Source: Aved-18 sp964606665 (GTDB lineage Bacteria > Cyanobacteriota > Vampirovibrionia > Obscuribacterales > Obscuribacteraceae). Taken from it: a DNA stretch of 64,000 bases. The stretch's first letter is position 1. Each line of letters begins with the position of its first letter. The stretch is from the NCBI GenBank assembly GCA_964606665.1, contig CAZSHS010000003.1:62001-126000 (forward strand), written 5' to 3'. Both the position numbers and the translations under genes were made by a program. The notes below the pieces were generated by a model. The model was given only the letters and a program-made list of their open reading frames with translations. It had not been told where the DNA came from and did not search any database. Of the stretch, positions 51,558-60,226 are shown in pieces.

Positions 51558-52661
51558 ATGCCTCAAGCACAACAAGTTGAAACTGAGGCTCCTGCTCAGC
51601 TGGACCGCGGACCTGCCGGGGGAAGTGAAGTTCAGGATTTGTTCACAAGGCTTAGTGCAGCATGTGATACGTCGACTTTTTCGTTTGCAGATAAGTCTCC
51701 CAGAGATCTTGTTCAATCGACAGCCAGTTCCATAATAAATGGAAACTGCAGCTGGGACAGAGTTTCCGCAAACCTGAGTAACTTACAGGCTCAAGGAAAA
51801 TTGTCTGACATTGCTGATTACTTTAGTAATCATTTTTCACAGGATGTTAGAACTCTGCTTGTTGGAAGTTTTCCGGAGCATACTTCGACAATAGATAAAT
51901 TTTTCGGCAAAACTACAGATCAGGCAAATACAACAGGTAAGCCGGACGATCCTATGCTCGGGGGATTGAGTAGAGAGCAACTGGAAACTGTCCACAGTAA
52001 GTTTCCCGCTTTGAAAGGCGTAATTAAGCCCGAGGTTCTGGGTGCGATCATTCAAAATGAGACCGACAACACATATAACTGGAAAGATACTTTGTCCGAA
52101 TTGCCTTTGAAGACTTTAGCAGTTTTTGATCGAAATTTTGGTAAGGGAGATGGAACTGCTTGGATTAGTTCCTGGAATATGGAAGAGTTGAGGAATAAAG
52201 TCAAAAACTCAGACGGAACTCCTTGGTATCAAAGATGGGCAAATAATATTGAGCTTAAGGTGAAAGAATCCGTACTTGGAATGTCTATTGGAGATGCTCA
52301 AATTCAGGTTCGAAATATACTCAGTCTTCAGGAGCAAGAAAGAGCTGCTGGACGTGAGGTACCTAAGGTTTCGACCAGCTTCACGGCTGAAGGTTCAGCA
52401 AATTTAGTTGCTGCATATTTCACTAAGTCCATTGAATTACTTTCTAATAACCAGGCCACAGATCCTAAAAAGAATCCATTTCTAGACTCCACCAGACCCT
52501 CAGTAGTGAGAGGCTTTAAGGAAGCGCAGGATTTGTGGAATTCAGGCGATCCTGTTCTGAGAGAACGCGCCGTCATGATGACTTATAATGCTGGCATTTC
52601 CAATTCAGATCCTGAGGCCTGGAATCCAGAGCGTATCTTAAAGCATTATCTTGGTCGCTAA
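51558..52661 (+). CDS. Putative lytic transglycosylase-like protein without signal peptide
   Basis: 367 residues. The C-terminal two thirds carry lysozyme-fold hints: GVIKPEVLGAIIQNETDNTY (possible catalytic Glu), then VLGMSIGDAQIQVRNILSLQ (like the S.G..Q motif of GH23-type enzymes) and MMTYNAGISNSD (like the YNAG motif). Residues 1-130 are polar and of unknown fold. No signal peptide or membrane segment. The pairing with the divergent RlpA-like gene supports a cell-wall role, but the assignment is inference from short motifs. The ATG at 51558 has only a weak ribosome site. Confidence 0.55.
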   Translation: MPQAQQVETEAPAQLDRGPAGGSEVQDLFTRLSAACDTSTFSFADKSPRDLVQSTASSIINGNCSWDRVSANLSNLQAQGKLSDIADYFSNHFSQDVRTLLVGSFPEHTSTIDKFFGKTTDQANTTGKPDDPMLGGLSREQLETVHSKFPALKGVIKPEVLGAIIQNETDNTYNWKDTLSELPLKTLAVFDRNFGKGDGTAWISSWNMEELRNKVKNSDGTPWYQRWANNIELKVKESVLGMSIGDAQIQVRNILSLQEQERAAGREVPKVSTSFTAEGSANLVAAYFTKSIELLSNNQATDPKKNPFLDSTRPSVVRGFKEAQDLWNSGDPVLRERAVMMTYNAGISNSDPEAWNPERILKHYLGR

Positions 52662-52672
52662 AAGATTGGTGT

Positions 52673-53131
52673 CTATCTAGCCTTGGTACTATATGTAGTG
52701 CTAATTTTGCTTGGTTTACCATTGTTATATTTGTAGTTTGTAACCTTCCAAACGGCTTTCTTAGCGGGTTTGCGATAAGAAATTCTTTTGGTGCTACGCG
52801 ATTTCGCTCCACGCCCACGCGCAATCTCAGTTATTTGCGAAGACATTGCTTGACGTTCGTGCACTGTCCGTGCTCTGGTAGTTGCTGGTGCTGGAGTGAC
52901 CTTAGTCGGCACGTTAGCTTGAGGTTCAATTGGAACTACCAACTGCCCTCTGCTGATAGTTTCGTCGTTAACTTCAGCCTTGCTTTCGTTTTTGGTCGTT
53001 GCCTGAGATGTGGACCGAGTATTGAGCGGCCCGCCCGACATCGACTCGGCTTGAGCAGCCGGCAAAGCAACAAAGCTAGCTACTGCTAAAATAATGCCAA
53101 CAGTGGCACTGGTTGTAATACTCGATTTCAT
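52673..53131 (-). CDS. Small secreted basic protein
   Basis: 152 residues from ATG 53131, preceded by GGAGG at 6-base spacing; the track start 4 codons earlier is less likely. Signal peptide MKSSITTSATVGIILAVASF to about residue 30 (cleavage after AQA). The mature part is Thr/Ala-rich then very basic (ARGRGAKSRSTKRISYRKPA; WKVTNYKYNNGKPSKIS). No family recognised. The charge suggests binding to wall polymers or nucleic acid outside the cell. Confidence 0.65.
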   Translation of the reverse strand: MKSSITTSATVGIILAVASFVALPAAQAESMSGGPLNTRSTSQATTKNESKAEVNDETISRGQLVVPIEPQANVPTKVTPAPATTRARTVHERQAMSSQITEIARGRGAKSRSTKRISYRKPAKKAVWKVTNYKYNNGKPSKISTTYSTKAR

Positions 53132-53162
53132 TTCTGCCTCCAAAATCTAATTGGTGATCGCT

Positions 53163-53306
53163 TCAGACTGTTTTGCGACCGGAGATAAGTTCAAATACAA
53201 AAAGAATACCGGCGACTAACAAAAGGGTGTGAATCATATCGCCACCAAAATGTGTCAGAAAACCGACAAACCATAATAAAAGAATCAAACTCAAAATAGT
53301 ATACAT
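53163..53306 (-). CDS. Small membrane protein, lmo0937-like
   Basis: 47 residues, below most ORF cut-offs. MYTILSLILLLWFVGFLTHF, then GGDMIHTLLLVAGILFVFEL and ISGRKTV: two hydrophobic helices around a short loop, as in the lmo0937/DUF5670-type proteins found across bacteria, often stress-linked. AAGGAG lies about 7 bases before the ATG. It precedes the small secreted basic protein on the same strand by 31 bases, so the two may be co-transcribed. Confidence 0.8.
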   Translation of the reverse strand: MYTILSLILLLWFVGFLTHFGGDMIHTLLLVAGILFVFELISGRKTV

Positions 53307-53442
53307 AATAAGTCTCCTTAACTCTCCAGGACTTCATCCGCCCTAATTTTTGGATAGCATAGACGTTTAATCTAGTGCCGTTTTCAATTCAAAATGAACG
53401 GGCAAAGTACTTCAAGAAGCCCTTGCTGCCGGGAGTTATGCG

Positions 53443-54690
53443 ATGCCCTCAAAAACCTCAGATGCGCTGTTAGATCCATTGATTAGCTTGAAAAAGGAAT
53501 TTTTGGACGATCCTTATCCTACCTATGCGCGCTTGAGAGAAGAAGCTCCCGTGTTCTGGAGCAAAAAGGGCGATTATTGGCTTGTGAGTAAATACGCCGA
53601 CGCCAATGATATCTTGCGCGATTTGAGTTACGAAAAGGGTCCTCCTAAGTGGAAAACAATAGATCCGTTAATAAAGTTGTTGCCGCAGCTTTTTCCAAAT
53701 CTTAAACAGCAATTCCAATTTCGCGGCAAGAGCATGCTTCAACAAAACCCTCCGGATCACACACGCTTGCGTGGACTGGTAAATAAGGCCTTCACGCCTT
53801 CTATGATTAGTCGAATGCGCACTCATATTCAGGATATCGCCGACAAATTAATTGATCAAATTGAGTCCAAAAAAACTGGTGAAATGGACCTTGTTGCAGA
53901 ATACGCATATCTTTTGCCTATCACGGTTATTTCAGAAATGCTTGGTATTCCCGAAGGTGATCGCGAACAGTTCAAGAGCTGGTCTCAATCACTTACAGAA
54001 GCGCTTGAGCCCACTTTTTCTTTGCCCAAAATTCAGAAGGCTGGCAAAGCAAATCGAGAAATCATCAAGTATTTGACACCGCTTGTGGAAGAGCGTCGCA
54101 AGAATCCACAAGATGATCTCATAAGTGCACTGGTGCAAGCAGAAGAGGCTGGCGATAAGCTTTCTTACGAAGAATTACTTGCAAACGTGATACTGCTATT
54201 GGTGGCTGGGCATGAAACCACTGTTAATTTAATTGGCAATGGTACCCTCGCTTTATTGCGTAACCAAGATCAACTCGATCTTTTGCGCTCTAAACCAGAA
54301 CTTATTAATACGGCAGTGGAAGAATTTCTTCGTTATGAAAGTCCAGTGCAGCTTGTTCGACGTCAGTGCGGGCAAGATCTAGAATTGGGCGGCGAAAAAA
54401 TGAAAGAAGGTCAGTCGATGTTCCTATTAATAGGTTCAGCTAATCATGACCCTGAACAGTTTGAAAATCCCGACAAGCTCGATATTACCCGCACTCCCAA
54501 CAAACATTTGGCATTTGGAGCTGGAATCCACCACTGTCTAGGATTTTCATTGGCTGGGACCGAGGGACAGATAGCAATTAACACCTTAATCAATCGCCTC
54601 CCTAATCTTGCGCTCAAAAAGGGTGCACGCTTGGAAGTGAGAAAACCATTCGCTTTAAGAGGTATGAAAGCCATACCAGTAATCTTTTGA
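53443..54690 (+). CDS. Cytochrome P450
   Basis: 415 residues, the size of soluble bacterial P450s. I-helix oxygen-binding motif LLVAGHETTVNLIGNG, K-helix ExxR in EEFLRYESPVQLVRRQ, and the heme-binding loop HLAFGAGIHHCLGFSLA with the axial cysteine. The N-terminus (DPYPTYARLREEAPVFWSKK) is typical of the class that uses separate ferredoxin partners; none is encoded nearby. The substrate is unknown. GGGAG precedes the ATG. Confidence 0.94.
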   Translation: MPSKTSDALLDPLISLKKEFLDDPYPTYARLREEAPVFWSKKGDYWLVSKYADANDILRDLSYEKGPPKWKTIDPLIKLLPQLFPNLKQQFQFRGKSMLQQNPPDHTRLRGLVNKAFTPSMISRMRTHIQDIADKLIDQIESKKTGEMDLVAEYAYLLPITVISEMLGIPEGDREQFKSWSQSLTEALEPTFSLPKIQKAGKANREIIKYLTPLVEERRKNPQDDLISALVQAEEAGDKLSYEELLANVILLLVAGHETTVNLIGNGTLALLRNQDQLDLLRSKPELINTAVEEFLRYESPVQLVRRQCGQDLELGGEKMKEGQSMFLLIGSANHDPEQFENPDKLDITRTPNKHLAFGAGIHHCLGFSLAGTEGQIAINTLINRLPNLALKKGARLEVRKPFALRGMKAIPVIF

Positions 54691-54695
54691 CCAAA

Positions 54696-55052
54696 TCAAG
54701 CCCTATACGGTTCGAAAAACAAATATGGCTTATTCTGCCAGACTCCTGATTTTACTTTCAGAGGTCCGGCTGGGTTTAGTTTGAATGCAACTTGATTGGG
54801 GCTTGCGTTGATCGTCTCGATTTTTGACTGGCAAATCCAGGACCAGTCAACTGCGCAGACAGCTTCGCTCAAAGTGGGAAGGTCAGCCGCGCTCACTATT
54901 GCAGGCTCTATAGCAGCGGACGTTTTATTTGGTTTGAGCACGAAGCCTACACCACTTGCGAGTTTCAGGTAAAAACAGTCTAGGCTGCTTTGGGCCGATT
55001 CTATGGTGTGCCCGGCTAATTCTTCGATTTTATTTGGAACTTGAGTATTCAT
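54696..55052 (-). CDS. Hypothetical protein, 118 residues
   Basis: Not recognised. Soluble, no signal peptide, with beta-strand patterns (DCFYLKLASGVGFVLKPNK; VAFKLNPAGPLKVKSGVW; KPYLFFEPYRA). Located between the convergent P450 gene (5 bases) and the divergent nitroreductase gene (39 bases). The ATG is followed by an uninterrupted frame; a real gene is likely. Confidence 0.6.
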   Translation of the reverse strand: MNTQVPNKIEELAGHTIESAQSSLDCFYLKLASGVGFVLKPNKTSAAIEPAIVSAADLPTLSEAVCAVDWSWICQSKIETINASPNQVAFKLNPAGPLKVKSGVWQNKPYLFFEPYRA

Positions 55053-55091
55053 GGACTAAATTCTAACATTCCATGCTGCTAGACTGTTGCA

Positions 55092-56807
55092 ATGAATCAA
55101 AATGTTCCAGATGAACCAGATAAATCAAATAAATCGAAAAATCCACATCAAAAAGATTGGACCAAAACATATTTTCATCGCTATCACAATCTGACCAAGC
55201 ACACGGTCGAGAAGCTCTTAGCAAGCGGAAGGTCACTGGACTGGAAGAATCAGCCTGATCCTTTCAGGCATTATGAAGCAGAACTGGTAGAGCTACCGGA
55301 GCTTGAATTGCTTGAACCCGAAAACAACATAGGCTTCTTCGATTTGCCTGCACCACAGGCAGTGCCGTTTGATTTTTCTTTTTTATCTTCTTTGTTATTT
55401 AATAGTTTTGCCATTTCAGCCTGGAAACAGGTTGTTGGAACCAATCATAAATGGGCGCTGAGAGTAAATCCATCGTCTGGCAATTTGCACCCGACCGAGG
55501 TCCATCTTTTCTTCGAGCAGGGAGCATTTCACTATCGTGTAGACGAACACAAGCTGGAGAGGCGCAGCTCCATAGATATGCGAGCGCTGCTTTTTGCCGA
55601 GCTTGGCTTGAGCGAAGATTTTGCGCCACCACTTTTAGTGTGCCTGTCTTCTATATTATGGCGCGAGGCATGGAAATATGAATCGCGAGCCTTCAGATAT
55701 TGCAATCACGACCTTGGACATGCGCTTGCTGCACTAGAAACCTCGGCAAATATTCATGGTTGGCACACGGTTGATTTTGGACTTTTCGACGATAAAAAAA
55801 TGACCGACATTTTAGGGCTTTCGCTCAATCAAGAACATCCATTGTCTTTCGTCGGTTTGTATCCAGAGCCAAAACCTGCATTTAAAACAAAGAAAAAGGA
55901 TGGGTTTATTTCCAAAACCGTAGCCAAAAACGAAAGCAGTCGGATTGTTCAACTTGTGAGCAAATGCAATCAATTGTCGAGCGAACAAATTGATTATCCG
56001 CTCATAAATAAAGTATTCGAATCGACGTGTTGCGATGAAGAGCAGTGGCTTGAAGCGCGAAATAGATTCACCACATTTGATACCGACTCTAAAGAAACTT
56101 TGTTGCATATTTTGGCAGGCGAAGACCAAAATGCAATTGAAAATGAAAGTCTAAAAGTCAAAATGCCTGTGGTTACTAAAAAGCCTCTGGCTCACGAAGT
56201 GGTTCGCACTCGCCGCTCGGCTGTAGATATGGATGGACAGACATCGATTTCAAAAGAAGTGCTCGATTTGATTTTGCTTGCATCAACCAAGGGCTTCAAC
56301 GCCGATTTTCAAACAAAAAAAGAAGACAAATTCAATCTCATACACTTGTTTTTATATCTGCACCAGGTAAATGAAGTGACGCCTGGACTTTATTATTTCG
56401 ACCGATTAAAAGAAATATTGATTGCTTTGAAAAAAAGCGACCAGCGTCATTTTGCTCGCTCAGCTAGCTGTTTTCAGGATATCGCCTCAGATGGCGTTTT
56501 TGCAGTCTCGATGGTGGCAGATTTCAATACCGCCAACGAAGTTTTTGGCGAGCGTGGATACAGACTGGTCCATCACGAAGCTGGCTACATAGGACAACAC
56601 TTTTATCTTGCAAGTCACGCCCTGGGGCTCGATGCTACAGGTATCGGATGTTTCATAGATGATGCGATAAACTCTTATATTCAGTTGCCTTCAGGCTTTG
56701 AAGTTGTTTATAATTTCACATTCGGCTCTGCTTTGCACGACCCCAGATTGACCACGCTTCCTGCATATGACTTTGAAAAAAACAAAAGCACAGAAAAACA
56801 AAAATAA
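55092..56807 (+). CDS. Tandem nitroreductase-fold protein, SagB/ThcOx-like
   Basis: 571 residues with two nitroreductase-like halves. The first (about 95-260) has KWALRVNPSSGNLHPTEVHL, FRYCNHDLGHALAALETSAN; the second (about 370-560) has VRTRRSAVDMDGQTSISKEV, GYRLVHHEAGYIGQHFYLAS and GLDATGIGCFIDDAINSYIQ. FMN-dependent SagB-type oxidases form azol(in)e rings in peptides, but many stand-alone members have unknown roles; no cyclodehydratase or precursor peptide is seen nearby, so RiPP synthesis is not supported. The AlkA gene overlaps its 3' end by 41 bases. Confidence 0.82.
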   Translation: MNQNVPDEPDKSNKSKNPHQKDWTKTYFHRYHNLTKHTVEKLLASGRSLDWKNQPDPFRHYEAELVELPELELLEPENNIGFFDLPAPQAVPFDFSFLSSLLFNSFAISAWKQVVGTNHKWALRVNPSSGNLHPTEVHLFFEQGAFHYRVDEHKLERRSSIDMRALLFAELGLSEDFAPPLLVCLSSILWREAWKYESRAFRYCNHDLGHALAALETSANIHGWHTVDFGLFDDKKMTDILGLSLNQEHPLSFVGLYPEPKPAFKTKKKDGFISKTVAKNESSRIVQLVSKCNQLSSEQIDYPLINKVFESTCCDEEQWLEARNRFTTFDTDSKETLLHILAGEDQNAIENESLKVKMPVVTKKPLAHEVVRTRRSAVDMDGQTSISKEVLDLILLASTKGFNADFQTKKEDKFNLIHLFLYLHQVNEVTPGLYYFDRLKEILIALKKSDQRHFARSASCFQDIASDGVFAVSMVADFNTANEVFGERGYRLVHHEAGYIGQHFYLASHALGLDATGIGCFIDDAINSYIQLPSGFEVVYNFTFGSALHDPRLTTLPAYDFEKNKSTEKQK

Positions 56808-57459
56808 AATCAGCGACAAAGAGCTCAATCAAGCTCTAGGGCTATTTCCTGCCAGTAAAGATATTACTAAAGGAATCAGAGCAATAAGCAAAAAAGATCT
56901 CGATTTTGCTTCGATAGAGGCTCTGGCTGGTAAGTTGCAAGTTTACAATTGGCCAGCCGATTTCGAGTCGCTGGCTCGAATAATCGTGGGGCAGCAGCTT
57001 TCGACCCTGGCGGCTCTATCAATCTGGAACAAAGTGAAAGCGACAGTGTCGGTCACTCCCAAAGCAATCGATAAAGCCAAGGTCGAGACGCTCGCCTCCT
57101 GTGGTTTGAGTAAAGCAAAAATTGCCAGTCTCAAAGCGCTTAGCACCGAGATTCTCACTGGACGACTGGATCTAGAAGCTTTGCATCAACTTGAAGATGA
57201 AGAAGCTATAGCCGAGCTGATTAAAGTAAAGGGGATAGGACCCTGGACCGCTAATATATACCTTCTATTTGGCTTGAAACGCCTTGATTGTCTTCCGGCT
57301 AACGATTTAGCCTTGCTGCTCGGCTATCAGGCTCTGAAAGGCTTAGAGCGGGCTCCTACGAGCAAAGAATTGATATTGCACTGTCATGACCTGAAGCCGC
57401 ACAGAGGCGTGGCTGCACTCTTGCTATGGCAGTATTACAGGCATATTAAATCGAAATGA
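56767..57459 (+). CDS. DNA-3-methyladenine glycosylase II-like (HhH-GPD)
   Basis: 230 residues. HhH-GPD superfamily: FESLARIIVGQQLSTLAALS, the hairpin IKVKGIGPWTANIYLLFGLK and the catalytic Asp in CLPANDLALLLGY. Length and pattern fit the AlkA/MAG base-excision glycosylases that remove alkylated purines. The annotated start overlaps the nitroreductase gene by 41 bases; a later start is possible since the first 30 residues are only Lys-rich. Confidence 0.9.
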   Translation: MTLKKTKAQKNKNKISDKELNQALGLFPASKDITKGIRAISKKDLDFASIEALAGKLQVYNWPADFESLARIIVGQQLSTLAALSIWNKVKATVSVTPKAIDKAKVETLASCGLSKAKIASLKALSTEILTGRLDLEALHQLEDEEAIAELIKVKGIGPWTANIYLLFGLKRLDCLPANDLALLLGYQALKGLERAPTSKELILHCHDLKPHRGVAALLLWQYYRHIKSK

Positions 57460-58596
57460 TTATTTGAAGCGGTTGTACAGAGGGTTGAAAACCTTGTTCA
57501 ACGCTGGAGTATAAGTCATTCCGTAAGTCTGTCCAAAGAATAATCCGCTCGTAAAACCATAGTATGAGTTAGTGGCGACGCGCGACAGATTGTAAGAATC
57601 TACTTTTCCAAAAGCGAGGTCGGTAGCTTCTCTTGCCACAGGCTCGTACAATCCATAAAGCGACCATGACGATCCGTGACGCAAATAGGATTCGGTCATA
57701 TACATTCCGAGTCCTTTGTTATTCACGTCAAAAGTGGTGGTGAGTTTGCCTGGGTTAATTGGCTTGACACCATAAGTGGTGCCAAATCTATCCATCCAAC
57801 CTTCGGTCATTCGAGTTGATGTCCTTTGTGCAGGAGCCCAAAGCGCCCCGGTGACAAATCCAGTTGCCGCATCGTAATAAGGGTCGCTGAAGCGACCATC
57901 GAGCGCTTTGAGAGCAGTATTTCCCGCTGCCACAATGGCGCCATCGTGTAGCATCGAGGCTGGCACGTTATTGCCTATTGCAGTCAAACCGCGCGCAAGC
58001 ATCGATTCGCCTTTCATAACAAACGGCGCACCTCTTAGTCCGGTAAGCGCAAATGGCACGGCAAGTGCGACAGTGTTAACCATATTGCGCTGACTCTTTT
58101 CGTAATCGCTCACCACTGGCTCGATCAGGAGGCGTCTTTGTATTTGCTCATTGTTAGGACGTTCGAGTTCCATTCCAGTCAGTGCCAGATAAGTCTTTCT
58201 GAATTCTTCCAGGTTGCCTTCTTTGGCTAAAACTTGCAGGCGGTCGACTTTCAGTTTTTCCTGGTCGAATCGAGCATTTATCGTATTTGAGCCGTTTGTG
58301 GTGCCAAAAAAGTTCTTTACGCCGTCTAGCGGGCGTCCGAGCAATCTGCCTTGCGAGTTAACTTCCTGGTTGAATTTAGTGCGAGTTTCGTCGAAACGAG
58401 TCTGAATCTCTTGAGCTACGCGGCTCATGTGAGTATTCTGGTCGGGCACTGGAGCGGGACGAGTTGCCTGGGCAATTTCGAGCAAATTGAGCTTCGAGTT
58501 ACTGTTGTCGCTTTGAGCGAGCCTAACCAAATCCGATCCAGCATTTGCATTCGGCGATTCGTTAGCGCTTGATTCGTAGGCGCTTTGCTCAGACAT
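57460..58596 (-). CDS. Hypothetical protein with disordered N-terminus and hydrophobic core
   Basis: 378 residues from ATG 58596 (MSEQSAYESS); the frame is open to 58719, but a longer form would overlap the divergent isochorismatase gene. Residues 1-60 are Ser/Asn-rich and disordered. Residues about 155-300 include MVNTVALAVPFALTGLRGAP, KALDGRFSDPYYDAATGFVT and a Gly/Ala-rich segment, perhaps membrane-associated. The C-terminus (SYLRHGSSWSLYGLYEPVAR; SYYGFTSGLFFGQTYGMTYT) recurs with aromatic/Gly turns. No family recognised and no signal peptide. Its stop abuts the AlkA stop. Confidence 0.6.
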   Translation of the reverse strand: MSEQSAYESSANESPNANAGSDLVRLAQSDNSNSKLNLLEIAQATRPAPVPDQNTHMSRVAQEIQTRFDETRTKFNQEVNSQGRLLGRPLDGVKNFFGTTNGSNTINARFDQEKLKVDRLQVLAKEGNLEEFRKTYLALTGMELERPNNEQIQRRLLIEPVVSDYEKSQRNMVNTVALAVPFALTGLRGAPFVMKGESMLARGLTAIGNNVPASMLHDGAIVAAGNTALKALDGRFSDPYYDAATGFVTGALWAPAQRTSTRMTEGWMDRFGTTYGVKPINPGKLTTTFDVNNKGLGMYMTESYLRHGSSWSLYGLYEPVAREATDLAFGKVDSYNLSRVATNSYYGFTSGLFFGQTYGMTYTPALNKVFNPLYNRFK

Positions 58597-58668
58597 ACCA
58601 AATTTATATATAAAATCAAGATCGTATTCACTGGTAAGATTACGTAATTGGTCTGGGGACATTACGAT

Positions 58669-59235
58669 ATGGAAAAGATTAAATCTAAAGGCACCGCTCT
58701 TATTTTGATAGACGTGCAAAAAGGATTTGATTCAAGTTACTGGGGTGTGCGCAATAATCCAGATGCAGAAAAGAATATGCAACGTTTGCTTCTGTACTGG
58801 CGCGAAAAGAAAATGCCAATAGTTCACGTAAAGCATGTTTCGACCCAGCCAGAATCGCCTTTGCGACCCAATCAAGATGGCAATGATTTTAAACCCGAAT
58901 TAGAGCCTCTTCAAGGTGAACACATCGAAGAGAAAAATGTGAACAGTGCTTTTATTGGCACTGGTCTTGAAAAATGCTTGCGCCAAAATAATATTGGCAA
59001 TGTAGTTCTAGTTGGGCTCACAACTGACCACTGTGTTTCCACAACAACTCGTATGGCAGCCAATTTAGGCTTCGATACGTATGTGATTTCGGATGCAACG
59101 GCTACATTTAATCGCACCGCCCTTGATGGCAAAAATCTTGATGCTGACTCGGTGCATGAATATGCATTAGCCAGTTTGAATGGTGAGTTTGCAACTGTTG
59201 TTGATACGAGTGCAATCCTGAATTTTCTGGACTAA
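58669..59235 (+). CDS. Isochorismatase family hydrolase
   Basis: 188 residues from ATG 58669, supported by GGGGAC about 10 bases upstream; the frame is open 21 bases further up. Catalytic Asp in LILIDVQKGF (D15), Lys in PIVHVKHVS and Cys in VGLTTDHCVSTTTRMAANLG complete the triad, with the cis-peptide region before the Cys. Members include nicotinamidases, N-carbamoylsarcosine amidases and others; the substrate is not predictable. Confidence 0.92.
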   Translation: MEKIKSKGTALILIDVQKGFDSSYWGVRNNPDAEKNMQRLLLYWREKKMPIVHVKHVSTQPESPLRPNQDGNDFKPELEPLQGEHIEEKNVNSAFIGTGLEKCLRQNNIGNVVLVGLTTDHCVSTTTRMAANLGFDTYVISDATATFNRTALDGKNLDADSVHEYALASLNGEFATVVDTSAILNFLD

Positions 59236-59239
59236 AATA

Positions 59240-60226
59240 ATGTCTGAGCTAGTTGAACACTATTTTGCAATTCTAGATTCCTGGCAGGAAACAAACGACT
59301 TGCGCGAAGCTGTTTTATTCGAACTGGTAGAAACAGATTTTCCTGTGCTTGATGCGGAGATCGAACGATTGATACGTTCAAAAAAAGTTTCTAAAGTAGA
59401 ACTTGCTGAAAGCGCAATCGACGATTTTCTTGTTTATTTCAAAATGGACATTAATCGCTATTTGAACATTTTCTTTGAAATAACTAAAGAGTATGTTCCA
59501 TACAAACTGTTTCGAGCTGCTAATGAAGACAATAAAATGCTACTGAGGAAGCGGCTGAGCGAACACAATCGAATGGCGCTTTACGCACTGGCTTTTTGTG
59601 GAGATGATTTTGCTGTAAAACAGTTTGCGGAATGGAAAAAACACCTGCCACCCTGGATCCAAGAAGAATATACAGCAATTGAAATCTTTACGCGCGATGC
59701 GGGTTGGGAACTCGATGAGGATGAGCAGAAACGACTTTTATACGATCCAAACTGTTTTGCAATAACCGTATATCACGATGATAAATTGGATACAGGACTA
59801 ATCTGCCAACATTGTAGTCGAGCAATGCTTTCTATCGAGTTCCACGACGACAAAGTAGGTGGTAGAAATCACATACCATTTTGCGACTTATGCAATGGAA
59901 GAGAAGGAATTGAAACACCCAAATGGATAAAGAAATCGCCGAGCATTGGTGGAACTTTACGTCTTGAAATAGATAAAAACCTCCGAGATCCGTTCTTTTC
60001 TTTGAGCCAATTTTATCGAAGTTCTTACAGTCAAATCGGAGGCGTTCCTTGTTGGATCCAGGACCCTGAATATCCTTCGTGCAGTAAATGTGCAAAGACC
60101 ATGATTTTTCACGCGCAGCTCAATGCCTATGATTTTGTCAATATAGAAATCTGGGACACAATGTATTATGTTTTTTATTGTGAGTTTTGCAAAGAAGAAT
60201 TCAGGGTGTCGCAGCAATTTTCCTAG
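59240..60226 (+). CDS. Cys-rich protein with DUF1963-like C-terminal part
   Basis: 328 residues. Residues 1-165 are helical and acidic. The rest has several CxxC pairs: LICQHCSRAMLSI, FCDLCNGREG, SCSKCAKTMIF and YCEFCKEEFR, suggesting zinc binding. QIGGVPCWIQDPEYP followed by MIFHAQLNAYDF resembles the DUF1963/YwqG family (GG.P.WIQ....C....M.F..Q). YwqG-like proteins often accompany polymorphic toxin immunity sets, but nothing here proves that. It follows the isochorismatase by 4 bases and overlaps the next gene. Confidence 0.65.
   Translation: MSELVEHYFAILDSWQETNDLREAVLFELVETDFPVLDAEIERLIRSKKVSKVELAESAIDDFLVYFKMDINRYLNIFFEITKEYVPYKLFRAANEDNKMLLRKRLSEHNRMALYALAFCGDDFAVKQFAEWKKHLPPWIQEEYTAIEIFTRDAGWELDEDEQKRLLYDPNCFAITVYHDDKLDTGLICQHCSRAMLSIEFHDDKVGGRNHIPFCDLCNGREGIETPKWIKKSPSIGGTLRLEIDKNLRDPFFSLSQFYRSSYSQIGGVPCWIQDPEYPSCSKCAKTMIFHAQLNAYDFVNIEIWDTMYYVFYCEFCKEEFRVSQQFS

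Noticed and set aside
55092..56807. A RiPP (thiazole/oxazole peptide) cluster based on the SagB-like protein
   Set aside because: No cyclodehydratase, precursor peptide or exporter is seen beside it.
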